Below are positions 29,278-39,321 of a DNA stretch of 64,000 nucleotides, piece after piece. The position numbers and the translations under genes are program-made. This DNA is from Chryseobacterium gleum (lineage in GTDB: Bacteria; Bacteroidota; Bacteroidia; Flavobacteriales_D; Crocinitomicaceae). Numbering within the stretch: the stretch's first letter is position 1; every line of letters begins with the position of its first letter. The stretch spans positions 1-64,000 of the forward strand of contig CAMDAH010000001.1 of assembly GCA_945888625.1 (NCBI GenBank). Direction: 5' to 3'. The notes below the pieces were generated by a model. That model saw only the letters and a list, made by a program, of their open reading frames with translations, ran no database searches and was not told the DNA's origin.

Positions 29278-32097
29278 AATAGTAATGTGGCCAACTGCCT
29301 CACGACCATCATTGGTAATTAATCGATAAAAATAAACCCCGGCCTGTAATTTATTGCCGTTAAAGTCTTCTCCTTTGAAAATAGCCGACTGATTGTTCAT
29401 TTCGTAAACTGTAATACCCCATCTATTTAAAATAAACAAAGTGAAGGTGGTGCAATCTACAAATAACGAATTAATAGAAAGGACATCGTTCGTTTGATCC
29501 CCATTTGGCGTTATTACATTGGGTATTTCTAAGTTATCAATCGTTACCGAAGGAATTATCGTGAACGGTAAATCCACATTAAAATCACAGCCATTTGCAC
29601 CTTCCACAAAAAGAGTAGCGTTATAATTTCCCGGATTAACAAATGTGTTGACAAATGTTGATGTGGAAAAATCGCCAATGCCATCAATCGTCCAATAAAG
29701 TTGATCAATGCTGTAATTCCCTAAATTTAAAGTGGCACTGAATTCAGCCTTCTGGCCACAAGCGGGGAGAATTTGAGGAAGAATTTGTGGTACTGAGGTA
29801 ATTGTTACCGAAGCAGTGTCGCTATCTACGCAGCCTTCACTGCTCGTAGCAGTAATCGTTACACTGTAATTACCCACAGAGTCGTATAAAAAGACGCCGT
29901 TTGCGGTCGAGCCCGATTGACCATTACCATAATCAATAAAATAATTACAATTTGTATTGGGAGGAGGCGTGATTGTCCAGGTTAAGATTGATGCGTAATT
30001 GGCTGTTTCCCCATCACATTGTGGAGTTAAAGTTAGCTCAATAGATGGATACGGCTGATACGTTACAGTAAATGTATCACTTACTAAACAACCGTTCTGA
30101 CTCGTTAACTCAACCCAATACGTTTGAACAGAATAAGCCCCATTACTTGCTATCACATTACTTAAGTTTTGTCCTGATCCTAGTGAGTTGTTGCCATCAT
30201 ACCAAGTAATCGTTGCCATAGAATCTGCCCCGCCTATCTGAAATGAACTTAGGAAGTCCGTTCTGTTTCCACACGTGTCGCTTGGACCACTAAACACAAT
30301 CGAGTTAGGAGCTAATACGTATACGGTGTCGTATGATAGGGGTGATACGCAATTTCCTAGGGAAGATCCTAATGAAATAGGGTAGCTTCCGGGTGCGAGA
30401 TCGCCCAAATTAAAAGAATAAGCTTGCAAATTTAAGGTGTCGTTAAAAACCCAATCATAAACCAAAGGAAATGTTGCATTTGTCGATGCAAAAAGAGTAT
30501 CGCCAATACACAGTGGTGTATTAGTGACTATTGCAGGCAGTGCTGGCGTTGAAATAATGCTTATTGCCACAGTGTCTGGTATGAGTTCGCAGGCTCCTGG
30601 ACTATAGCCACTAATAACATAATTACCTGATTGCGAAGGAAGTACATTTGACAACTGTAAATTAACACCATTGGAATTTAATCCCAATGGACCCGTCCAA
30701 TTATAGGTTGCACCAGGCAACGAATCAGCAGTTAAAGTCAAGGTGTCGCCACTACATAAAAGGGCCTCATCTACATCGATTTCATATTTATAGGCAGCGA
30801 AATCACTAAAATACCCATATCGACAACCCGAGTTAGCCCCGCCATGTATTACACCTAAATGAAACTTCGAACTTGGATTTTCCACTCGACTCGCCTGTTG
30901 GGCAGTGATAAAGGAGGTGCCGTCTAATTGAGCATATTTCCAAGCCCCTGCTGTACCAGGCACGTTTTGAAATATTCCCGGACCAATGTTTGCAGTCGAT
31001 CCATTCAATGTAAATGTATTCTCCCCTCCAGAGGGAACAAGTATATTCATGGCAAAAAACTCGTTTGTTGATCTTACAAAAGCAACGGTGTTCGATCCAG
31101 TACACACAATCGGTGGAACAATTGCCCCGCCTACTTCACATCCAAACCCTGTTGTATGTAACACATAAATCGGTTTATCTGCTTGAATGTATCCAGTAGC
31201 AGTCGACAAGGTGTGGACATAAAGGTTCGTTGCGTTTAAATTGGTAACAAAAAGGCCGTCTATCGTAAGTTGGGTGTTGTTTTGAGTGGCAACGATGTAA
31301 ACTTTGTCAGGACCATTCAAATACCCTTTTAATGTGATGTATTCCTTTCCTGTAACAGGAACTGGAATGGTTTGGTCGCCCATTAAGTCTGCGCAGCCGC
31401 CATAAGGTGCCCCCGACATGGAATCATCTTTTAAAGTAATCGCAATGGGTTTTGTTGCCAATATAGTGGAGCCAGATAAATGCATAGCGCCAGAAATATT
31501 AAGGGCTTCTGCGCTGTAGGTTTGACCTTTATTCAAAATAATAACAAACGGCACCCCTGCAGCATGACCAACAATATCATTGGCAGGAAGAATGGTAATA
31601 CTTGTGTTGTTTTGAGTAGCAACGATATCAAAACCCGATCGTGCGTAATTAGCGTTCGATAAAAAAGTTTGAGCTGTAATTATAAAACTAGTTCCAAGTG
31701 CATTCCTTCCTTTTAATGTAAAAATATCTGGATTACAATTACATGAAGTAACCACCTCATAATATGCCATAATGGGCGCGGTGGAATGAATTCTAAAGCC
31801 ATAATTAAGCGTGGTGTTGGAGGGCTTATTTTCAGTCATATCAATCCAAGGAGTTAAATCCAAGGTTTGTGCCGCATTTATACCAAGGTTTATTACTTGT
31901 ACCGGAAAAGCAGGGTTTGCAGGCTGAGAAATGGTAATTGTTGATGGGGAGTTCAACGTAGCAAACCGTAACACAATCGGTCTGTCGCCATGACTTTGAG
32001 CAACCTCAGGTGCTACAAACCAAAATAGCGTATCCAATTGCCCAAATGAAATGCTAGCTTGAAGAAGAAATATAAAAAAGAATATCTTTCTTGACAT
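29272..32097 (-). CDS. T9SS type B sorting-domain protein with IgGFc-binding-like N-terminal region and PKD-like repeats
   Basis: Signal peptide ISFGQ; HGDRPIVLRFATLNSPSTITIS..., QNNTSITILPANDIVG; C-terminus NVITPNGDQTNDVLSI...ILNRWGITVYE...GNKLQAGVYFYRLITNDGREAVGHITIL. Confidence 0.85.
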   Translation of the reverse strand: MSRKIFFFIFLLQASISFGQLDTLFWFVAPEVAQSHGDRPIVLRFATLNSPSTITISQPANPAFPVQVINLGINAAQTLDLTPWIDMTENKPSNTTLNYGFRIHSTAPIMAYYEVVTSCNCNPDIFTLKGRNALGTSFIITAQTFLSNANYARSGFDIVATQNNTSITILPANDIVGHAAGVPFVIILNKGQTYSAEALNISGAMHLSGSTILATKPIAITLKDDSMSGAPYGGCADLMGDQTIPVPVTGKEYITLKGYLNGPDKVYIVATQNNTQLTIDGLFVTNLNATNLYVHTLSTATGYIQADKPIYVLHTTGFGCEVGGAIVPPIVCTGSNTVAFVRSTNEFFAMNILVPSGGENTFTLNGSTANIGPGIFQNVPGTAGAWKYAQLDGTSFITAQQASRVENPSSKFHLGVIHGGANSGCRYGYFSDFAAYKYEIDVDEALLCSGDTLTLTADSLPGATYNWTGPLGLNSNGVNLQLSNVLPSQSGNYVISGYSPGACELIPDTVAISIISTPALPAIVTNTPLCIGDTLFASTNATFPLVYDWVFNDTLNLQAYSFNLGDLAPGSYPISLGSSLGNCVSPLSYDTVYVLAPNSIVFSGPSDTCGNRTDFLSSFQIGGADSMATITWYDGNNSLGSGQNLSNVIASNGAYSVQTYWVELTSQNGCLVSDTFTVTYQPYPSIELTLTPQCDGETANYASILTWTITPPPNTNCNYFIDYGNGQSGSTANGVFLYDSVGNYSVTITATSSEGCVDSDTASVTITSVPQILPQILPACGQKAEFSATLNLGNYSIDQLYWTIDGIGDFSTSTFVNTFVNPGNYNATLFVEGANGCDFNVDLPFTIIPSVTIDNLEIPNVITPNGDQTNDVLSINSLFVDCTTFTLFILNRWGITVYEMNNQSAIFKGEDFNGNKLQAGVYFYRLITNDGREAVGHITIL

Positions 32098-32107
32098 GGA
32101 TGGTTCT

Positions 32108-34423
32108 TTAATAGAAACTTTTAACTAAACGAAGTGAATAATTGTATTCATTTAATTTTAAGTAATAAATGCCTGGTGCGTAGTCCATAACTTCGTTCAG
32201 CTCCTTCTCATTAGTCAACGAATAACATTTTAAAAAGCGGCCATTTGCATCGAATAAACCGACTTCTCCAGTGTATGTTTTTGAAAAAGTAAGCGTGAAA
32301 TAATCTACTACTGGGTTGGGGAAAAGCGTAACAAAAGAAGTGTTTGCCTCATCTAAACCAAGATTGTTTATTGTAATACAATTTGATGTGTCTGAACACC
32401 CATTGGCATTCGTCGAAACCACAGCGTAAATTCCATTTTGCGTAACGGTGTAATTTGCACTTGTTGCCGTTGGAATATCCCCTAATGTGGTACAATTTAT
32501 CCACTGATATTGGAGTCCTGCCAAACTTGAGCTTAAAACAAGCCCGTTTGCACTTATGTTATTGTTTAACTGGTCAATGGAAAGAATGAGCGTCACCGTA
32601 CTGTCACATCCTTGAGAATTTGTGTAATCAGCAACGTAACTGCCGGCCTGCGAATAGTTTGTCCCGTTAAAAAAGTAACTTTCTCCTTGACAAATGGAAA
32701 CGTCCAAGGTAGTTGATTCGCTTTGACACGAAATATAAATAAAGTCGGTATAATTACTCGTTGACTGGGTAATTGCAAGATATCCAATAGCAGACGATGT
32801 TGCTGTAGCTGGATTTTGATTGGAAACAGAAGTGCTTACTGGATCTGAAAACGTCCAAGATGTTGCGCCTACTGGAGCTAATAAATCCGTTACAATCATG
32901 GGTTGATTTGTACAGATTACATAAGAAACTTGTATTTCCGGTTGTCCTTGTAAATCAAAAGAAGTAGTGTTAGTTAAAAGCGTGTCGCCCGACCCGAGGT
33001 AAAAAGGATATGAAACACCAGCTGCACCCGCTCCGCCTAAACCGCCTGCACCGCCGATACCCCCCGAACCTCCGTTACCGCCATCACCAATTTCACTAGA
33101 ACAAGCAGCTTGAATTGGGCCACCAGAACCGCCTTGGCCACCAGAACCACCTTGACCACCAAGCCCACCTAAACCAGCGGTACCAACTTGAACAAAACAA
33201 TCTATTAAACAGCCGTTTAATCCATTAGAATTAATATAAACGCCAAAAGTCGCGCCACCACCGTAACCTCCCGTTCCACCTTGTCCTCCTTGACCTCCTC
33301 CCCCTCCTCCTGCACCACCATTTCCTGGGCCATTATCGCAGAAAGTACAATTCTGTCGACCACCACCGCCACCGCCTCCAGCACCGCTACCACCACACCC
33401 ATCAACACCATTTGACGCTTGTCCGCCTGGCATCCAAAACCCATTTTGATGAACGCCCTGAAGACCATTGGCCCCAATAGCGCCTGCTGCGCCTGGCAAC
33501 CCACTTCCTCCTGCTGTACCATTTCCTCCTGGATCGCCATCATTGCCTTTAATACCTGCAGAACCGCCGTTTACACAAGTAGCGCCACCGACGCCACCAT
33601 TTCCAGCGTTATTGGAAGAGCACTCGTCCCCGCCGGCTCCACCGCCAGCACCAGAGCCACCATTTCTTCCAGTTCCTAAACTTCCGTTTCCACCGGGATT
33701 ACTAGCGCCATTCTGTTGAGCGCCACCAGCGCCACTTAATACACCTCCTCCTCCGATACCACCACTTCCTCCACCACCGCCTGGGCTTCCACTGCCGAAA
33801 GTACAATCACTACCATTACAAGAACCTGGAGAACCTTGACTACCATTTCCTCCAACCACTCCGTTAGCGCCAGCAACACCGGCAAAGCCCGACGATGCCG
33901 AACCTATTAGAAATTGACAGCGCACAAACTTGTAGTCGGTACAACTGTCTAAATATACCCCATAAACAGATGTTCCGAAGGGATTAATAGCAGAAGAAGG
34001 AAGCGCATTGGCCACCTGAAACGTTAAATCTTGAAATCTGAAAAAGTTTTTATTTGATATTTCGAAAACACTCAAACGTGGAGACGATAAAGGTCCTTGG
34101 ACATTTAAATTTGATCTATAAATTACGCTTGCACCTGCCAAACTTGTTTTTGTCCACGCTAATGAATCAATAAACCCCCCTTCAAGGGTTATGTTATTTC
34201 CGTTTAAAGTTAGGCTGCTGTCAATAATGTATTGTCCTGTTGCTATTCGGATGTACGTATTATTTCCCGCTGTTAATAGCGCTGTGCTTAAATCCAAAGG
34301 GGAAACTTGTGTTCCTAATCCTATCGATGTTCCGCTTGTGGACACGTAAGTAAATTGACATTGTGACTTTATACTATTAGATAAAAAACCACAAATAAAA
34401 AATGAAAATAAAACTCGAGTCAT
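32108..34423 (-). CDS. Secreted glycine-rich protein with predicted beta-helix-like N-terminus and T9SS type A sorting domain
   Basis: Beta-helix-like N-terminus (YIRIATGQYIIDSSLTLNGNNITLEGGF), about 290-aa Gly-rich Cys-punctuated stretch, C-terminus VTLFPNPVVDYFTLTFSKTYTGEVGLFDANGRFLK...YYLKLNEYNYSLRLVKSFY. Confidence 0.85.
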   Translation of the reverse strand: MTRVLFSFFICGFLSNSIKSQCQFTYVSTSGTSIGLGTQVSPLDLSTALLTAGNNTYIRIATGQYIIDSSLTLNGNNITLEGGFIDSLAWTKTSLAGASVIYRSNLNVQGPLSSPRLSVFEISNKNFFRFQDLTFQVANALPSSAINPFGTSVYGVYLDSCTDYKFVRCQFLIGSASSGFAGVAGANGVVGGNGSQGSPGSCNGSDCTFGSGSPGGGGGSGGIGGGGVLSGAGGAQQNGASNPGGNGSLGTGRNGGSGAGGGAGGDECSSNNAGNGGVGGATCVNGGSAGIKGNDGDPGGNGTAGGSGLPGAAGAIGANGLQGVHQNGFWMPGGQASNGVDGCGGSGAGGGGGGGRQNCTFCDNGPGNGGAGGGGGGQGGQGGTGGYGGGATFGVYINSNGLNGCLIDCFVQVGTAGLGGLGGQGGSGGQGGSGGPIQAACSSEIGDGGNGGSGGIGGAGGLGGAGAAGVSYPFYLGSGDTLLTNTTSFDLQGQPEIQVSYVICTNQPMIVTDLLAPVGATSWTFSDPVSTSVSNQNPATATSSAIGYLAITQSTSNYTDFIYISCQSESTTLDVSICQGESYFFNGTNYSQAGSYVADYTNSQGCDSTVTLILSIDQLNNNISANGLVLSSSLAGLQYQWINCTTLGDIPTATSANYTVTQNGIYAVVSTNANGCSDTSNCITINNLGLDEANTSFVTLFPNPVVDYFTLTFSKTYTGEVGLFDANGRFLKCYSLTNEKELNEVMDYAPGIYYLKLNEYNYSLRLVKSFY
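33010..33885 (-). repeat. Low-complexity Gly-rich (GG/GXX) coding repeat region
   Basis: Plus strand shows runs of ccacc/accgcc/acctcc; translated minus strand GGAGGGGGGQGGQGGTGGYGGGA... Boundaries approximate. Confidence 0.85.
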
Positions 34424-34469
34424 TTGGCATTTTTTGGCTAAAAATACAATTATTATTTAGTAACAAAAA

Positions 34470-35159
34470 TTAATCTTCATTATTAATTTTAGAAATCCAC
34501 CAATCTACCGATTTCGCATCGGAAAGCAAATGTGGGCCTGACTGCGTTCTCTTCAAGCTTATCAGTGTTGCGCCAATTCCTAATTTTAAACCGAAATCAT
34601 TTGCGATTGATCTTATGTAAGTACCTTTTGTACAAGTAATGGAAAAGAATAATTCAGGAAAATTTGAAGTGTCCAAAACAAAAGATTTTATTGTTATTTT
34701 ATTAGGTTGTAGCACCAAATCTTTTCCTTCCCGTGCGTAATCGTATGCTCGCTTTCCCTCAATTTTTTTTGCCGAAAACAAAGGAGGAATTTGGCTTTGT
34801 TCGCCCAAAAAACTTAATCTTACCGACTCCATTGCCGTTTCGGTAATGCCAGCACAATCAAACAAGTGATTAAATTCCGTTTCTAAATCGTATGACGGCG
34901 TTGTTTTTCCTAATAAAATAATTCCAGTATACGCTTTGTCTTGGCCGATCATTTCAGTAATTAACTTCGTGTTTTTACCCGTACAAATAAGCAATAAACC
35001 GGAAGCAAGCGGATCGAGCGTTCCCGCATGCCCCACTTTTATTTTTTTTATGTTATGCTTTTGCTTGATGTGCCAACGAATTTTATTTACCACATCAAAG
35101 GAGGTCCATCCCAAAGGTTTATCCACCAATAATGTTTGGCCAGACTGAAAATCTATCAT
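34470..35159 (-). CDS. truB: tRNA pseudouridine(55) synthase
   Basis: LLVDKPLGWTSFDVVNKIRW, KVGHAGTLDPLASGLLLICTGKNTK, GTYIRSIANDFG. Confidence 0.97.
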   Translation of the reverse strand: MIDFQSGQTLLVDKPLGWTSFDVVNKIRWHIKQKHNIKKIKVGHAGTLDPLASGLLLICTGKNTKLITEMIGQDKAYTGIILLGKTTPSYDLETEFNHLFDCAGITETAMESVRLSFLGEQSQIPPLFSAKKIEGKRAYDYAREGKDLVLQPNKITIKSFVLDTSNFPELFFSITCTKGTYIRSIANDFGLKLGIGATLISLKRTQSGPHLLSDAKSVDWWISKINNED

Positions 35160-35170
35160 GCCAATTTTTT

Positions 35171-35998
35171 TTAAACGATAAACGTGTAATAAACAATAAA
35201 TGAAATGCCTAATAAGATTCTATACCAAGCCCAAAGTTTGAATCCATACTTCTTTAATACGCCAATAAAGAATTTAATCGCTAAAAATGCTACCATAAAA
35301 GCAATACAATTTCCTAAAATAAATAGCAACAAATGGTTGTCTTGAACCAACATTTCATACCCTTTTACTTCAATACCTAGACCAGATGAGTTAATTGTTG
35401 ACCAGTTTTTGATAAAAACAGAATAAGACGTAACAGCTAACATAGTTGGAACAGCTAAAAAAAAACTAAATTCAGCAGCCATACGCATCGTAAGTCCCTG
35501 TTGCATTCCGCCAATAATCGACGCAGCCGAACGACTCGTTCCGGGCATCATGGCCAGGCATTGCCAAAAACCTATGGTTACTGCACTTTTATTACTCACC
35601 TTCGCCTCCTCGTCGATAGTGGACTTAGTAAATAATTTATGAATAAATAAAAGGACAATGCCTCCCAAAATTAATGCTATTGCTATAGGTAATGGTTTTT
35701 CAAGAATCGCCTCAATTTTGTCGTCAAATAACTTCCCTAATACAAGGGCTGGAATTACGGCCAAACCGATTTTAAGGTAAAATTTATACGAGGTAAAATC
35801 GATAAACTTTTTCCAATACAAAACAACAACCGCTAAAATTGCACCGAATTGTATCGATACCAAAAACATTTTAACAAAAGGATCTTTCTCGATACCAAAA
35901 ATAGAACTAGTGAAAATCATATGAGCCGTTGAGGAAACAGGTATAAATTCCGTTAATCCCTCAATTATGGCAAGTGCGACCGCTTGTAAAAAAGTCAT
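35171..35998 (-). CDS. uppP: Undecaprenyl-diphosphate phosphatase
   Basis: AIIEGLTEFIPVSSTAHMI and MPGTSRSAASIIGGMQQGL. Confidence 0.96.
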   Translation of the reverse strand: MTFLQAVALAIIEGLTEFIPVSSTAHMIFTSSIFGIEKDPFVKMFLVSIQFGAILAVVVLYWKKFIDFTSYKFYLKIGLAVIPALVLGKLFDDKIEAILEKPLPIAIALILGGIVLLFIHKLFTKSTIDEEAKVSNKSAVTIGFWQCLAMMPGTSRSAASIIGGMQQGLTMRMAAEFSFFLAVPTMLAVTSYSVFIKNWSTINSSGLGIEVKGYEMLVQDNHLLLFILGNCIAFMVAFLAIKFFIGVLKKYGFKLWAWYRILLGISFIVYYTFIV

Positions 35999-36006
35999 AG
36001 CGAATG

Positions 36007-36327
36007 TTACTTTTTAGACTTCTTAACAACGACTTCCTTTTCGTTTTTCGGCTCTTCTTTTACAGGATTAGGATCACTTTCAGTGATGTTTAATTTTTTT
36101 GGTTTCTTTACAATGCTAAAAAGAATTACTCCATATCCTGCCACAATAAACATTGGCGCTATTGTTATGCGAACAGTACTAAATAATGCCTCGCCATCAA
36201 ATTTGTTGGGATCATCTGAGCCCCCTCCAATCATTAATAAAAAACCAATTAAATTTAAAGCAATTCCTATTAACAAAATTCGGTAGTTTTTTGGTTGGAA
36301 ACCAAAGTGCTTGATTTGATTGCTCAT
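36007..36327 (-). CDS. DUF3098-type small membrane protein
   Basis: FGFQPKNYRILLIGIALNLIGFLLMIGGGSDDPNKFDGEALFSTVRITIAPMFIVAGYG; located between uppP and ftsX. Confidence 0.85.
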   Translation of the reverse strand: MSNQIKHFGFQPKNYRILLIGIALNLIGFLLMIGGGSDDPNKFDGEALFSTVRITIAPMFIVAGYGVILFSIVKKPKKLNITESDPNPVKEEPKNEKEVVVKKSKK

Positions 36328-36332
36328 AGTAG

Positions 36333-37217
36333 TTAGTATAGGTTATCTAATTTCATACGAAGATACTTGTTTAATGCAAACCATGTTGATACTAGCGTGA
36401 TTAAAATGCCTAAAAATACTAAGGACCCCGACAATAATAAAAGTACTTGCCAAGAAAAAGTTATTTCTATGGTTTCCATTACATTGTTTAATGCAAAGAA
36501 AACGCTTACTAATAAAAACAAAGAAATAATTGCAGAAATAACACCCTGAAAAATTGACGCCATTAAAAATGGTCTGCGAATATGCGATGATGTTGCGCCA
36601 ACAAGCGTCATTGTTTTTATTGTAAAACGTTTGGCATAAAGTGACATCCGAATTGTATTGTTGATCATAGCAACAGCGATAGTTATTAAAAGAGCCGCTA
36701 TTGATAGAAATAATAAAACAAATTGTTTAAACCCCAAGTTCACTTTTTCGACACTTGCCTCATCATAATTGACCTCATCAATTTGGTTAGGAAAAGATTT
36801 TAACAGCTTATATTTTATTTTTTTCATGCCTTTTTTATTTGCAAAAGAAGCGTTTGGAGAAAAACACAGCGAAGGAGGTAAGGGGTTCTCTCCCTCCAAC
36901 AATTCAATTATCTCTTCCTGCTCCCTGCCGCCAAACTCTTGTATGGCCCTTTCAGCTGAGACAAACCAAACCTTTTTAAATTCTTTCCAATTCTTTATCC
37001 GCAACTCAATTTGTTTAATATCGGCGTCATTAAGTTTGGTGTTAAAAAACACGTCTCCCTGTAGGCTTTCTTTTGCTTGATTTTGAATATTGCTAAGTCC
37101 AAACATACCACTTAGCACTATACCAATCATAAAGAGGACTAGTGAGATGCCTATTATTGTTGAGACATAACTGGTTTTAACGCCTCGTTTATTGTATTTC
37201 TCTATTGCTTCTGACAT
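36333..37217 (-). CDS. ftsX: Cell division protein FtsX (ABC permease-like)
   Basis: Four-TM FtsX architecture; TKLNDADIKQIELRIKNWKEFKKVWFVSAERAIQEF; KTMTLVGATSSHIRRPFLMASIFQGVISAI. Confidence 0.9.
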   Translation of the reverse strand: MSEAIEKYNKRGVKTSYVSTIIGISLVLFMIGIVLSGMFGLSNIQNQAKESLQGDVFFNTKLNDADIKQIELRIKNWKEFKKVWFVSAERAIQEFGGREQEEIIELLEGENPLPPSLCFSPNASFANKKGMKKIKYKLLKSFPNQIDEVNYDEASVEKVNLGFKQFVLLFLSIAALLITIAVAMINNTIRMSLYAKRFTIKTMTLVGATSSHIRRPFLMASIFQGVISAIISLFLLVSVFFALNNVMETIEITFSWQVLLLLSGSLVFLGILITLVSTWFALNKYLRMKLDNLY

Positions 37218-37313
37218 ATTTCAAAAGTAGTTTAAAACCAATCTGTTAAATCGCAATCCTCAAGGAATAATCAACCATGCATTGTGGATTGAAAATAACT
37301 TTTTACTATTTAA

Positions 37314-39212
37314 TTAATTTGGAACCCAGTCACCGTACTCTTTTATTAGATCAATAAGTGCTTGAACGGCTTCTTTTTCAGGCACATTTTTTCTAACCAC
37401 TTGCTTTTCCTTATACAACGTTATTTTACCTGGCCCCGTTCCGACATAACCGTAATCTGCATCTGCCATTTCTCCTGGACCATTTACTATGCATCCCATT
37501 ATTCCTATTTTAATTCCCTTTAAGTGAGCTGTTCGTTGTCTAATTTTTGCCGTTGTTTCCTGCAAGTCAAATAAGGTACGCCCGCACGATGGGCAGGAAA
37601 TATACTCTGTTTTTGAAATGCGCGTTCGTGTAGCCTGTAAAATCCCAAATGCCGTGGAATTTATGGCTGTTAGTGGTTGTTTGCCACTAAGCCAAATTCC
37701 ATCGCCAAACCCATCAATAAACAACGAACCACAATCGCTAGCAACATGCAACTGAAAAGTTTCCATGTCCTCTGAATCGTTCACTACTTTCAAAATAACT
37801 GGATTATTCCATTTCAATTTCAATAAATCAATATATACCTTGCGAAAAAGTTGTGTCTTATTGCTATAAGCTGTTTTTAATACTAAAATCATGTCTTCGA
37901 ACTCTACTAAATTTGCCGGTAAAGGTTGACTGCACTCCACTTCCAAAAAAGCACGCTGTTTCTTATCCAAAATTGGAAGGTGCTCCGTTTTAACCAAAGG
38001 ATAAAATCCTTTTTTACCCGAATAATGTTTTTCCCAAACATCAAAATCAACGAGCACTCCTAATGTTCCGGGACATTCGAAATCAAGTATGTTTTGGCCA
38101 AGGTAAACGTAATCTGCTGCTAAATCTTGTATGTTCCATTTATCAAGTTGTACAGAATAGTTATACCCAAAGCCGTAAAAATTAGCGGGAACAATCGTCT
38201 GCTTCCTTGAAAAATCGGCAATAACAACAGGCACATTTTTTCCGCCAATATTATGTATTTCCCTACTCGTTCTTCGCGCATACGTATAAGGACTATAAAG
38301 AGGGTCTTCCGTTTTATCTAAAATGAAAAAATCGTTGGTATCATCAAATTTTGCTGCTAATTTGCGTGCTACAGGAAGTTCAAACTCGGGGTCCTCTGTT
38401 AATGAAACTCGAATAGTATCCCCAATGCCATCCTCCAATAAAGCGCCTATGCCAACTGCCGACTTAATTCTACCGTCCTCTCCATCTCCTGCTTCTGTTA
38501 CGCCAAGGTGTAAGGGATAGCAACGCTTTTGATTTAACATTTTAGCAACCAAAAGACGATAAGCTTGAACCATAACGATGGTATTACTTGCCTTCATGGA
38601 AATGGTTAAATTAAAGTATTCGTTCTTTTCACATATTCGGATAAACTCCAAAGCCGATTCCACCATGCCTTCAGGCGTATCGCCATAACGACTTAAAATT
38701 CTGTCTGAAAGGGATCCATGATTTGTTCCAATTCGCATGGCTGTATGGTGCTTTTTACACAACAAAACAAGGGGCGTAAACTTATCTTCAATCCGGTCTA
38801 TTTCTGCCTGATAACTTGCATCTGTATAGTCAATTTCTTCAAACTTTTTCTTATCGGCGTAATTTCCAGGGTTAATGCGGACTTTCTCGACTAAGGTGGC
38901 AGCAATTTCCGCTGCATTGGGTGTAAAATGAATGTCGGCTACCAATGGCGTAGTGTAGCCTTTATCTTGTAATAATTTTCTAATTACCCCTAAATTTTCT
39001 GCTTCCTTTTTACTAGGGGCGGTTAATCTAACGAGTTCGGATCCGGCTTCAATCATGCGAATGGACTGGTTAACAGAATCTTCGGTAGCCATGGTGTCAG
39101 TTGTTGTCATGGATTGCAAACGAATAGGATTTTCGCCGCCCATTTTTAAACCCCCAATACTAACCTCCAATGTGGTAATTCTTTTTCTATTTAATAAATC
39201 GATACAATACAT
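37314..39212 (-). CDS. ispG: (E)-4-hydroxy-3-methylbut-2-enyl-diphosphate synthase, long form with insert
   Basis: IRLQSMTTTDTMATEDSVNQSIRMIEAGSELVRLTAPS, GTNHGSLSDRIL, SCPSCGRTLFDLQ, GIMGCIVNGPGEMADADYGYVG. Confidence 0.95.
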   Translation of the reverse strand: MYCIDLLNRKRITTLEVSIGGLKMGGENPIRLQSMTTTDTMATEDSVNQSIRMIEAGSELVRLTAPSKKEAENLGVIRKLLQDKGYTTPLVADIHFTPNAAEIAATLVEKVRINPGNYADKKKFEEIDYTDASYQAEIDRIEDKFTPLVLLCKKHHTAMRIGTNHGSLSDRILSRYGDTPEGMVESALEFIRICEKNEYFNLTISMKASNTIVMVQAYRLLVAKMLNQKRCYPLHLGVTEAGDGEDGRIKSAVGIGALLEDGIGDTIRVSLTEDPEFELPVARKLAAKFDDTNDFFILDKTEDPLYSPYTYARRTSREIHNIGGKNVPVVIADFSRKQTIVPANFYGFGYNYSVQLDKWNIQDLAADYVYLGQNILDFECPGTLGVLVDFDVWEKHYSGKKGFYPLVKTEHLPILDKKQRAFLEVECSQPLPANLVEFEDMILVLKTAYSNKTQLFRKVYIDLLKLKWNNPVILKVVNDSEDMETFQLHVASDCGSLFIDGFGDGIWLSGKQPLTAINSTAFGILQATRTRISKTEYISCPSCGRTLFDLQETTAKIRQRTAHLKGIKIGIMGCIVNGPGEMADADYGYVGTGPGKITLYKEKQVVRKNVPEKEAVQALIDLIKEYGDWVPN

Positions 39213-39321
39213 GTAATTGACATTTTAAGTATAAATACATCAGCTTCCGTTCAGCAAAGTTAGCTAATAGTTTTCTTTGATATCCAAATCCACGCTATGG
39301 ATACTTTTTTGTTTTTATCCT

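Noticed and set aside
33217-33719. ORFs in other frames of the glycine-rich region (108 aa minus; 86 and 83 aa plus, Pro-rich)
   Set aside because: Compositional shadows of the GGN/GGX codon repeats in the minus-strand gene; no start context or recognisable family.
37314-39212. Unusually long ispG with an insert as a possible novel fusion
   Set aside because: Long-form IspG with an inserted domain is known in Bacteroidota and other lineages; the catalytic motifs are intact.
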